DNA from: Aquificota bacterium
GTDB lineage: Bacteria; Aquificota; Aquificia; Aquificales; Aquificaceae
NCBI GenBank assembly: GCA_013153455.1
Contig: JAADEK010000097.1
Coordinates: forward strand, 1 to 5,348
Reading direction: 5' to 3'
DNA: 5,348 nucleotides
Position numbers and translations under genes: made by a program. Position 1 is the stretch's first letter. Every line of letters starts with the position of its first letter. The notes beneath the pieces were generated by a model. It did no database searches, was not told the origin of the DNA, and saw only the letters and a program-made list of their open reading frames with translations. This document shows, piece after piece, positions 1 through 5,348 of the stretch.

Positions 1-471
1 TCCTCATACGAAGAATACAAGAAACACTTCCTTCGGCTCATAGAGCTTGAGAGAAAAGCCCAGACGATGATGCACCTAAGAGAGATAAGAAACCTCAGCG
101 GTGAAGAGCGTCAAAGGCGCGGTAGGGCTCTGCTCAACCTGAGGGCGAAATCTATGGGAAGGGGACTCGGGGGTGTTTACCTCGTTCGTTACGCAAGACC
201 GGGGGGTCTGCCGAGGACGGAGATATCCGTCGGTGACGTTGTCCTCGTCAGCTCGGGAAAGCCGACGGGCAGGGAGGTTCAGGGAACCGTGGCTGAGAAG
301 ACCTCCTCATACCTCGTTGTAGCGTTCAACGAAAAGCCCCCTCCCTACGCGCTCGGGAAGCGCGTTCGGATTGACCTCTTTTCAAACGAGGTGACGTTCA
401 AACGCATGGAAGAAGCGCTGAGGAAGTTAAAGGAGCACCCGCTTCTTGAGTTCATCCTCGGCAAGGGATGA
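1..471 (+). CDS. N-terminal accessory domain of a UPF1/IGHMBP2-like SF1 helicase, lacking the core (5' partial)
   Basis: The frame is open from base 1, so the true start lies left of the window; the ATG pair at 67/70 falls inside the conserved helical region and is unlikely to be the start. The 156 visible residues resemble the region that precedes the motor in bacterial IGHMBP2/UPF1-type superfamily 1 helicases: a helical stalk rich in Glu/Arg/Leu (EEYKKHFLRLIELERKAQ), then a beta-barrel-like section with GGVYLVRY, VGDVVLVS, GTVAEKT, VAFNEKPP and RIDLFSNEVTFKRM, then the helix EEALRKLKEHPLLEFILGKG. In full-length relatives the LLxxLLGK segment is followed at once by the Q-motif and the Walker A GPPGTGKT. 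Here a TGA at 469-471 ends the protein at that point, and none of the three forward frames resumes a helicase before frdB, 26 bp downstream. It is either a stand-alone accessory domain (split gene) or a decayed remnant. The reading frame itself shows no decay. The family call is confident; function without the motor is unknown. Confidence 0.8.
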   Translation, partial: SSYEEYKKHFLRLIELERKAQTMMHLREIRNLSGEERQRRGRALLNLRAKSMGRGLGGVYLVRYARPGGLPRTEISVGDVVLVSSGKPTGREVQGTVAEKTSSYLVVAFNEKPPPYALGKRVRIDLFSNEVTFKRMEEALRKLKEHPLLEFILGKG

Positions 472-497
472 AGCCCTTGAGATATCATTTATAGAGT

Positions 498-1193
498 ATG
501 AAGGTTAGGCTCGGGCGTTACCGAGAGGGCGGTTTCGTTTACGAGGACTACGAGCTTGACGCGGAGGGAAAGACCGTCCTTGAGATACTTCAAGACATAA
601 AGGAAAGGATAGACCCCACCTTGTCCTTTCGGGCTTTTTGCAGGGCGGGTATATGCGGGACGTGCGCGGTAAAGGTAAACGGTCAGCATAAGCTCGCCTG
701 CAGGACGCGCGTCTGGGGCGATATAACCGTTGAACCCGTTGATATAGCAAAGCCCATAAGGGACCTCGTCGTTGAGCACGAGACGATGCACCAAAAGCTG
801 AGGGAGGGTAAGGTTTGGTTTGACCCCCTCCCGACGAACATACCCCTAAAGCCCGACGAGCTTAGGACTACTCAAAGGAGTTGGGACTGTATCCTATGCG
901 GTATATGTAACTGGGTATGTCCCGCGCTCGCGCAGGACGGGAGCTTCGGTCTCGCTTCAACTTTTACGAAAGCCTACGGTGTCATCTTTGACAAGAGGAA
1001 CGCAAACAGGGAGGAAAAACTAAGAGCGGTAGCCGGACTGAACCCCCACCTTTGCACACATTGCAAGAACTGCACCTTTGCGTGTCCCAACGACTGCAAC
1101 CCGGAGCTACTTATAAAGCTCATAGAGGGAGAACTCGTGAAAGAGGGTCTGATACAAAGAAAAGAGCAAGATTTCGGTTTCTTGGGTTTCTGA
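498..1193 (+). CDS. frdB: Fumarate reductase / succinate dehydrogenase iron-sulfur subunit (FrdB/SdhB-like)
   Basis: This 231-residue protein has the size and cysteine plan of the electron-transfer subunit that links the FAD subunit of fumarate reductase/succinate dehydrogenase to a quinone or other carrier. An N-terminal ferredoxin domain carries [2Fe-2S] ligands C48, C53, C56 and C68 (CRAGICGTC then LAC). The C-terminal helical domain has C131-x2-C134-x2-C137-x3-C141-P and C186-x2-C189-x2-C192-x3-C196-P. C189 is an extra cysteine at the position of E. coli FrdB V207, so the usual [3Fe-4S] site is predicted to be a second [4Fe-4S]. There is no CCG domain. ATG at 498 is the first start after an in-frame TAG at 492-494; only a weak GAG precedes it and the upstream 26 bp are AT-rich, so a short leader is possible. 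No frdA or membrane anchor lies nearby. In Aquificales this enzyme would serve the reductive TCA cycle; direction (FRD or SDH) cannot be told from sequence. Confidence 0.9.
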   Translation: MKVRLGRYREGGFVYEDYELDAEGKTVLEILQDIKERIDPTLSFRAFCRAGICGTCAVKVNGQHKLACRTRVWGDITVEPVDIAKPIRDLVVEHETMHQKLREGKVWFDPLPTNIPLKPDELRTTQRSWDCILCGICNWVCPALAQDGSFGLASTFTKAYGVIFDKRNANREEKLRAVAGLNPHLCTHCKNCTFACPNDCNPELLIKLIEGELVKEGLIQRKEQDFGFLGF

Positions 1194-1194
1194 G

Positions 1195-2181
1195 ATGACG
1201 AGGGAGAAGCGCTCACTCTCAAAGGCGACAAAGGCTACACTTCTCTTACTCTCCCTGCCCGAAGACGTGAGCATGAACATACTCAAGGAGCTCTCCCAAG
1301 AGGAGATACAGAAACTCTTTGAGCTCGCGAAGGAGCTTGACGCGGTTCCCGAGCGCGAGCTTCGGCGCATAGCTCAGGAGCTACTTGAGGAGGTAAAGGA
1401 GGTCGGGATACCCCTAAAACAACCCGAGGAGTTCATAGACGCCCTTAAAAAAAGCATCCCTCCCTCGCTCGCGGAGAAGTTCAAGGGCATACTTGAGCTC
1501 GGGGACGTTGAGAAGACGCTGAGAGAGCTTGAGAAGGTGGACAGTAAGGTTCTTGCGAACCTCATAAGGAGTGAACACCCCCAGACGATAGCCCTCTTTT
1601 TGTCCCAGCTCTCCCCTAAGAAATCCGCGGAGGTTATAAAGCATCTCCCCGATGAGCTGAGAAAGGAGGTAGTCAAGCGCATAGCAACGCTTGAGAACGT
1701 AAACCTCCAATACGTCAAGGAGCTCGCCCAGATACTCCTTGAGGAGATAAGGTCACTCGGGGTGGGGGAGGCGCTGAGACTTGAGGGAACCGCGGTAGCT
1801 GCGGAACTCCTTAACTCCCTTGACAAGGAAACGAGGGAGGTGATACTCCAGACGATAGCGCGCGAAGACCCCCTCCTTGAGGAGAGGATAAGGGAGAAGA
1901 TGTTCACATTTGAGGACATAAGAAAGCTCTCCGACCGCGACATCATAGAAATCCTGAAGGTCGTTGATAAGAACACGCTTATGGTAGCCCTCACAGGTGC
2001 CCCGCAGGACATAAAGGAGAAGTTCTTGGCGAATATGTCAAAGCGCGCAGCAAAGCTCTTCACCGAAGATATGGAAGCCCTCGGGGCTGTGAAGAAGTCC
2101 GACGTTGAGAAAGCGCAAAGACAGGTCGTGAACCTTATAAGGAAGATGATAGACGAGGGTAAGATAGAGCTCGGCGAGTAA
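1195..2181 (+). CDS. fliG: Flagellar motor switch protein FliG
   Basis: FliG forms part of the cytoplasmic switch ring: its N-terminal domain binds the MS-ring protein FliF, the middle domain binds FliM, and the C-terminal domain meets the stator MotA to make torque. The protein has the full family length (328 residues). It opens with LSKATKATLLLLSLPEDVS (FliG_N, about 7-105), has the EHPQ motif of the middle domain at 127-130 (SEHPQTIALFLSQL), the MFTF hinge at 236-239 before FEDI, and the C-terminal torque domain at about 245-328 (KFLANMSKRAAKLFTEDM). Aligned by spacing with E. coli K264, R281, D288, D289 and R297, the torque-helix residues are T267, R284, E291, D292 and K300; only the first charge is lost. 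The GG loop of the middle domain reads GT (198-199). ATG 1195 lies one base after the frdB stop with no good Shine-Dalgarno, which suggests translational coupling. No other flagellar gene is in the window; scattered flagellar genes are usual in Aquificales. Confidence 0.97.
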   Translation: MTREKRSLSKATKATLLLLSLPEDVSMNILKELSQEEIQKLFELAKELDAVPERELRRIAQELLEEVKEVGIPLKQPEEFIDALKKSIPPSLAEKFKGILELGDVEKTLRELEKVDSKVLANLIRSEHPQTIALFLSQLSPKKSAEVIKHLPDELRKEVVKRIATLENVNLQYVKELAQILLEEIRSLGVGEALRLEGTAVAAELLNSLDKETREVILQTIAREDPLLEERIREKMFTFEDIRKLSDRDIIEILKVVDKNTLMVALTGAPQDIKEKFLANMSKRAAKLFTEDMEALGAVKKSDVEKAQRQVVNLIRKMIDEGKIELGE

Positions 2182-2231
2182 AAGCTGAGATACTAAATTA
2201 TAAATGAGCGTTTACTTACGGGAGGTGCCTC
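2182..2231 (+). promoter_or_regulatory. Spacer with strong ribosome binding site and possible -10 box before the hemerythrin gene
   Basis: This 50-bp gap is the longest spacer in the window. GGAGGT at 2221-2226 sits 5 bases before the ATG at 2232 and is the only near-perfect Shine-Dalgarno here, so it fixes that start. An AT-rich stretch (TACTAAATTATAAAT, 2191-2205) includes TATAAA at 2199-2204, which could be a -10 element; no convincing -35 box is seen at 16-18 bp upstream. A separate promoter for the hemerythrin operon is plausible but not shown. GAGG-TG-CCTC around the site is an inverted repeat with too short a loop to be a convincing hairpin. Confidence 0.5.
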
Positions 2232-2666
2232 ATGAGCATAACGCAGTATCTTACGGAAGAGCACAGGAAGTGCGATACGTATTACGCGGAAGCTGAGAAA
2301 GCGGTAAGCCAAGGCGAGTGGGAAAAGGCAAAGGAGCTTTTTAACACCTTCAAGGAAAAGACCCTCCTTCACTTCAGGAAAGAAGAGGACGTCCTCTTTC
2401 CGGAGTTTGAGCAAAGGACGGGCATCGTTATGGGACCGACCCAAGTCATGCGCATGGAACACGACCAAGCACGCCAACTCCTTGAGCGCATGGAACAAGC
2501 ACTCCAGAACCAAAACAAGGACGAGTTTCTGTCCCTCGGGGAGTCCCTCATGATACTCCTCCAGCAACACAACATGAAGGAGGAGCAGATACTCTACCCT
2601 ATGTCGGACCAAAACCTTGACTCGGAAAGTATGGTCGTGAAGATGTCGGAGCTCGGAGAGGTATGA
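2232..2666 (+). CDS. Hemerythrin-like (HHE) diiron protein
   Basis: A 144-residue soluble four-helix-bundle protein of the hemerythrin/HHE cation-binding family. The expected diiron ligand pattern is complete: H11 (EEHRKCD, with D15), H47-x3-E51 ([14 protein letters not shown]), H77 (MEHDQAR) and H113-x3-E117 ([14 protein letters not shown]). The length is that of a single stand-alone domain, with a short tail after residue 125 and no signal peptide, so it should be cytoplasmic. The family binds O2, NO or iron; some members (YtfE/DnrN type) act in nitrosative-stress repair, others store or deliver O2 or sense it. The lack of an N-terminal ScdA-like domain argues against a typical RIC protein. 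A strong Shine-Dalgarno supports the start. Its last four bases overlap the start of the membrane protein gene (ATGA), implying coupled translation and a shared task. Family certain; role inferred. Confidence 0.92.
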   Translation: MSITQYLTEEHRKCDTYYAEAEKAVSQGEWEKAKELFNTFKEKTLLHFRKEEDVLFPEFEQRTGIVMGPTQVMRMEHDQARQLLERMEQALQNQNKDEFLSLGESLMILLQQHNMKEEQILYPMSDQNLDSESMVVKMSELGEV

Positions 2667-3883
2667 CACCCCGAGGACTTCAGCTCTTATACCTTCCGCC
2701 CTTCAGCATAATAGCCAGATTCTTTATAAGCGCCCTTTTGTTTTTAAACCTCTTTGGTTTGTTCTTGCTCTACCAGTATGCAAAGGGTGAGCTAAACCTG
2801 CCCGCGAGCGTTCACCTCTGGACGCTCGGCTTTATGGGCTCAACGATGCTCGGTGCGCTCTTTCAGATGCTTCCCGTCGTTGCGGGAGCGACGATAGAAA
2901 ACCCGCTCAGGAAGGCTTTCTTTGTTCACACCGCCCTCAGCGCGGGGACCCTCTTGCTCGCCTTCGGGCTCTACATGCGCACGGAGAGCCTTTCCCTCCT
3001 CGGGCTTCTTATCCTCCTCATTTCTCTCTTCTACATAGTCCCCCTCATGCTTTTTAAGCTTCTGAAGCTCTGGGGAACGCTGAGGGACGCACCGAGAGGT
3101 TTCGTCTTTGCGCTCCTTTCGTTCCTCATCGGTATAATCCTCTCGGTCTTTCTCGTTCTCGGGCATTTCGGAAGGCTCACGGTGCCCTACGGTAAGCTCC
3201 TTGAACTTCATTTATCTTTTATGCTCTTTGGGTGGACCGCGACACTCGTCGCGAGCGTAGCCTTTCAGGTCATAGAGATGTTCTTCGTCACACCCCCATA
3301 CCCCAAACTCATCTCAAGATACCTCCCTCCCTTCGTATTCTCACTCCTTCTTTTGAAATTCTTATTTCCTAAGTCTTTCATAACGAACGCCCCTATCGGG
3401 GCGTCTTTTTTTATTTTCTCACTATACACCGTATACCTCCTTACGAAGAGAAGGAGAAAGGTCAGCGACCCCCTTGTGAGCCTCTGGTATGTCGGTATGT
3501 TTTTCCTTGCGGTTTCTTGCGTTCTTTACCCGCTTAAGGACGAGCTATTTTTACCCTTCTTGGTCTCTTTCGGGGCTTTTGTTATGAGCGTAATAATGAG
3601 CATGATGTATAGGATTATCCCTTTCCTCGTTTGGATGCATTTGTCCACGAAGGGGATACCGAACGCCCCCGCTATGTTTGACGTGATACACCCGAAAAAG
3701 ATAAGGCTCAACTTCTACCTTCACCTGATTTTTCTCGCGTCCCTCTCACTTTTGCCCTTCGGTATTTTTCTTCCCTCACTCCTTTTGCTCCTCGCGGACT
3801 CCCTCCTTTGGCTTTTTAACATAGCGGGAGGGATTCTCGTTTACGTAAAGTATGAACGGGAAAACCCATCCCATTTAAAATAA
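2663..3883 (+). CDS. Polytopic membrane protein resembling NnrS / heme-copper oxidase subunit I
   Basis: A 406-residue integral membrane protein with about 12 predicted helices (roughly 15-37, 50-74, 84-104, 108-133, 146-168, 178-207, 219-235, 243-261, 270-290, 296-324, 350-367, 369-394). Conspicuous segments are [18 protein letters not shown] (from H51) followed by [17 protein letters not shown] (H183), FQVIEMFF and [14 protein letters not shown] (H326). The helix number and histidines near helix ends recall heme-copper oxidase subunit I and NnrS-type proteins, but the copper-site HPEVY and double-His motifs of oxidases are absent, so it is not a terminal oxidase; heme binding is possible only. 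It starts by ATGA overlap with the hemerythrin gene, with GGAG at 2655-2658 as ribosome site. A terminator-like hairpin lies within codons 241-250. It contains more TTT, ATC and ATT codons than its neighbours, as expected for membrane segments. I do not recognise a named function; membrane placement is certain, the family link is moderate. Confidence 0.7.
   Translation: MTPRGLQLLYLPPFSIIARFFISALLFLNLFGLFLLYQYAKGELNLPASVHLWTLGFMGSTMLGALFQMLPVVAGATIENPLRKAFFVHTALSAGTLLLAFGLYMRTESLSLLGLLILLISLFYIVPLMLFKLLKLWGTLRDAPRGFVFALLSFLIGIILSVFLVLGHFGRLTVPYGKLLELHLSFMLFGWTATLVASVAFQVIEMFFVTPPYPKLISRYLPPFVFSLLLLKFLFPKSFITNAPIGASFFIFSLYTVYLLTKRRRKVSDPLVSLWYVGMFFLAVSCVLYPLKDELFLPFLVSFGAFVMSVIMSMMYRIIPFLVWMHLSTKGIPNAPAMFDVIHPKKIRLNFYLHLIFLASLSLLPFGIFLPSLLLLLADSLLWLFNIAGGILVYVKYERENPSHLK
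3387..3412 (+). terminator. Terminator-like hairpin with T7 tract inside the membrane protein gene
   Basis: ACGCCCC (3387-3393), loop TATC (3394-3397) and GGGGCGT (3398-3404) form a perfect 7-bp, GC-rich stem. One C follows, then seven T (3406-3412), then ATTTT. This is the textbook layout of a Rho-independent terminator in the sense direction, yet it codes for residues [12 protein letters not shown] within the open frame. Translating ribosomes would normally mask it, so it may act only when translation lags (polarity or attenuation), or not at all. The structure is seen directly; activity is unproven. Confidence 0.4.
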
Positions 3884-3889
3884 TCCCAC

Positions 3890-5173
3890 ATGGAAAAGTT
3901 TGACCTTCTCATACGCGGGGCTACGCTCCCGGGACGAGGAGAGCGCGACATAGGTATAAGGGACGGGAAGATAGTAAAGATTGCGGAGCGCGTAGAGGGG
4001 GAAGCCAAGGAGGTTATAAACGCAAAAGGGAAGCTCGCCTTTCCCACGTTTGCGAATATGCACACACACATATCCATGACGCTTTTGAGGGGTCTCGGTG
4101 CGGACCTCCCGCTGATGGACTGGCTCCAGAAGGTGATATGGCGTCTTGAGGAGAGGTTCGTCTCACCCGAGTTTGTAAGGGACGGGGCGCTTCTCGGAAT
4201 CGTTGAGGCGATAAGGTCCGGGACAACACTCTTCATGGATATGTATTTCTTTGAGGAGGTTCTCGCGGAGGTTTGTGAGAGCGTAGGTATAAGGGCGGGA
4301 CTCGGCTTCGGTATACTTGACTTTCCCACGAAGGTCGCAAAAAGCCCCGAAGAATACATAAAGAGGGCGAGGGAGTTCATACAAAAGGTAAAGGGGAGTA
4401 AGCTCGTGTTTCCCGTCGTTTGCCCTCATGCGCCATACACATGCTCACCCAAAACCCTCCTCATGGCTAAGGAGCTCGCGCTTGAGCACGACCTCCTTCT
4501 TCACATACACGTCGCGGAAACGCGCGCGGAGGTTGAGAAGATAAAGGAGCAATACGGAAAAACCCCCGTTCTTCACCTTGAGAGTATAGGATTCCTCGGG
4601 GATAACGTTCTTTGCGCTCACATGGTCTGGACCACGGAAGAAGAAAGGGAGGTGATAAGGGAAAGGGGTGTAAAGGTAGCTCATTGTCCCGAGAGCAACC
4701 TGAAGCTCGCGTCGGGTATAGCACCCGTTCCGGACTACGTGAGGCGGGGTATCACGGTATGCCTCGGAACCGACGGCGCTGCGTCAAACGATAACCTGAA
4801 CATGCTTGAGGAGCTCTCAACGTGTGCAAAGCTTCACAAGGGCGCGAATCTTGACGCGCGCGCCATAGACGCAAAAACCGCGCTTGATATCGCGACCGTA
4901 AACGGCTTTAAGACCGCCCGCATCAAAGCGGGAAAGATAGAGGAGGGATACGAGGCGGACATCATGCTCCTTGACACCAACAGACCCGAGTTTCAACCCC
5001 TTTACGACCCGGTAGCCCAGCTCGTTTACTCCGCCTCTTCCGAGTCCATAGACACCGTCGTGTGCGCGGGAAGGGTTCTCATGGAAAAGAGGGAGCTAAA
5101 GACGATAGACGAAAAAGAAGTATACGCAAAGGCAAAGCTCTGGCGCGAGAAAATCTCCTCCGCCCTCTATTAA
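3890..5173 (+). CDS. mtaD: Amidohydrolase, 5'-methylthioadenosine/S-adenosylhomocysteine deaminase family
   Basis: A 427-residue cytoplasmic metal-dependent deaminase of the COG0402 amidohydrolase group. These enzymes convert the adenine moiety of MTA, SAH or related nucleosides to hypoxanthine, releasing ammonia. The metal ligands are H58 and H60 (NMHTH), H207 (HIHVAE) and D295 (LGTDG). By spacing to Thermotoga maritima Tm0936 the catalytic and substrate residues are E87, H180, E210 and H244. Other family blocks are MTLLRGLGADLPLMDWL, HCPESNLKLASGIAPVPD and GAASNDNLNMLEEL, with the small beta domain made from both termini (ending with ADIMLLD and VVCAGRVLM). The ATG at 3890 is the first after the in-frame TAA of the preceding gene, and no Shine-Dalgarno is visible. 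Substrate is not certain: 6-aminodeoxyfutalosine deaminase (menaquinone synthesis), 5'-deoxyadenosine deaminase and guanine-type deaminases share the fold. It probably sits in the same operon as the two genes before it, without an obvious functional link. Confidence 0.9.
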   Translation: MEKFDLLIRGATLPGRGERDIGIRDGKIVKIAERVEGEAKEVINAKGKLAFPTFANMHTHISMTLLRGLGADLPLMDWLQKVIWRLEERFVSPEFVRDGALLGIVEAIRSGTTLFMDMYFFEEVLAEVCESVGIRAGLGFGILDFPTKVAKSPEEYIKRAREFIQKVKGSKLVFPVVCPHAPYTCSPKTLLMAKELALEHDLLLHIHVAETRAEVEKIKEQYGKTPVLHLESIGFLGDNVLCAHMVWTTEEEREVIRERGVKVAHCPESNLKLASGIAPVPDYVRRGITVCLGTDGAASNDNLNMLEELSTCAKLHKGANLDARAIDAKTALDIATVNGFKTARIKAGKIEEGYEADIMLLDTNRPEFQPLYDPVAQLVYSASSESIDTVVCAGRVLMEKRELKTIDEKEVYAKAKLWREKISSALY

Positions 5174-5348
5174 TCTTCGTCCTTTACGACTTCGGGCGTT
5201 ATAAATATGAGGAGTTCCCTATCTTGTTCGTCCGTAGCCCTCCCCTTGAAGAGCCAGCCCAAGAGCGGAACCTCCTTGACCTTAGGTATACCCTCTTCCG
5301 TGGTTCTTCTTTCCTTCTCAACCACCCCGCCTATTACGAGCGTCGCGC
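5170..5348 (-). CDS. Secretin C-terminus (PilQ/GspD family), partial at the window edge
   Basis: On the - strand an open frame enters from the right edge and ends at the TAA read from 5172 down to 5170, giving 58 residues. They match the C-terminal end of the secretin domain that forms the outer-membrane channel of type IV pili and type II secretion: ATLVIGGVVEKERRTTEEGI, then the signature VKEVPLLGWLFKGR, then the terminal strand ELLIFITPEVV and a charged tail KDED. The N-domains and most of the barrel lie outside the window, so PilQ cannot be told from GspD. The gene converges on the deaminase gene and shares its stop-codon bases, with no spacer or terminator between them. Confidence 0.92.
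   Translation of the reverse strand, partial: ATLVIGGVVEKERRTTEEGIPKVKEVPLLGWLFKGRATDEQDRELLIFITPEVVKDED

Noticed and set aside
67..69. ATG as the start of the first gene
   Set aside because: The frame stays open to base 1 and the residues before it fit the conserved stalk of the helicase family, so the start is outside the window.
381..404. Direct repeat TTCAAACG at 381-388 and 397-404
   Set aside because: Only 8 bases, two copies, within a coding region; expected by chance and codon bias.
489..794. Open frame of 101 codons on the - strand opposite frdB
   Set aside because: Shadow of a well-supported gene; no family resemblance or start signal.
1447..1453. A7 run in fliG as a frameshift site
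   Set aside because: The codon phase does not give a proper slippery heptamer, and both the upstream and downstream protein match FliG in the one frame.
1374..2063. Long open frame of 229 codons on the - strand opposite fliG
   Set aside because: Its composition (Ser, Phe, Arg runs) is that of a mirror of Glu/Lys/Leu-rich FliG codons; no motif or ribosome site.
2204..2296. Possible 30-codon leader ORF starting ATGAGC before and overlapping the hemerythrin start
   Set aside because: No ribosome site of its own and no regulatory codon pattern; the GGAGGT serves the ATG at 2232.
2840..3211. Charged open frame of 123 codons on the - strand opposite the membrane protein
   Set aside because: Glu/Lys/Arg-rich low-complexity product expected from reading antisense of Leu/Phe/Ser-rich membrane segments.
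4853..4863. Alternating CGCGCG tract that could form Z-DNA
   Set aside because: Short and explained by GCG/CGC codons for Ala and Arg in the deaminase.

Overview
The window looks like chromosomal DNA from a thermophilic bacterium of the Aquificaceae (Aquifex/Hydrogenivirga/Hydrogenobacter type). This is inferred from family resemblance and style: a FliG close to the Aquifex type, charge-rich proteins, heavy use of ATA for Ile and AGG/AGA for Arg, very tight gene packing, and a fumarate reductase/succinate dehydrogenase iron-sulfur subunit as expected in reductive-TCA hydrogen oxidisers. The species cannot be fixed from the sequence alone, and no mobile element, RNA gene or CRISPR array is visible.

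Layout. Six genes run on the + strand with almost no spacers. (1) The window opens inside a gene that carries only the N-terminal accessory region of a UPF1/IGHMBP2-like helicase and stops at 471, before any helicase core. (2) A FrdB/SdhB-type iron-sulfur subunit (498-1193) follows. (3) One base later comes the flagellar switch protein FliG (1195-2181). (4) After a 50-bp spacer that ends in a strong ribosome binding site comes a hemerythrin-like protein (2232-2666). (5) It overlaps by 4 bases a roughly 12-helix membrane protein resembling NnrS and heme-copper oxidase subunit I (2663-3883). (6) Six bases later an amidohydrolase of the MTA/SAH deaminase family starts (3890-5173). On the - strand, the C-terminus of a secretin (PilQ/GspD type) enters from the right, and its stop codon overlaps the deaminase stop.

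How the genes may work together. Two sub-units stand out. The frdB-fliG pair is the most suggestive: in E. coli, fumarate reductase has been reported to bind FliG and to influence motor switching, so physical and probable translational coupling of the two genes is a striking parallel, though it could be chance. The hemerythrin/membrane-protein pair looks like a real two-gene module, plausibly for O2 or NO handling or sensing. The deaminase is probably metabolic housekeeping (MTA/SAH salvage or the futalosine menaquinone route). An intrinsic-terminator-like hairpin with a T7 tract lies inside the membrane protein gene and could act as a premature termination site when translation lags.
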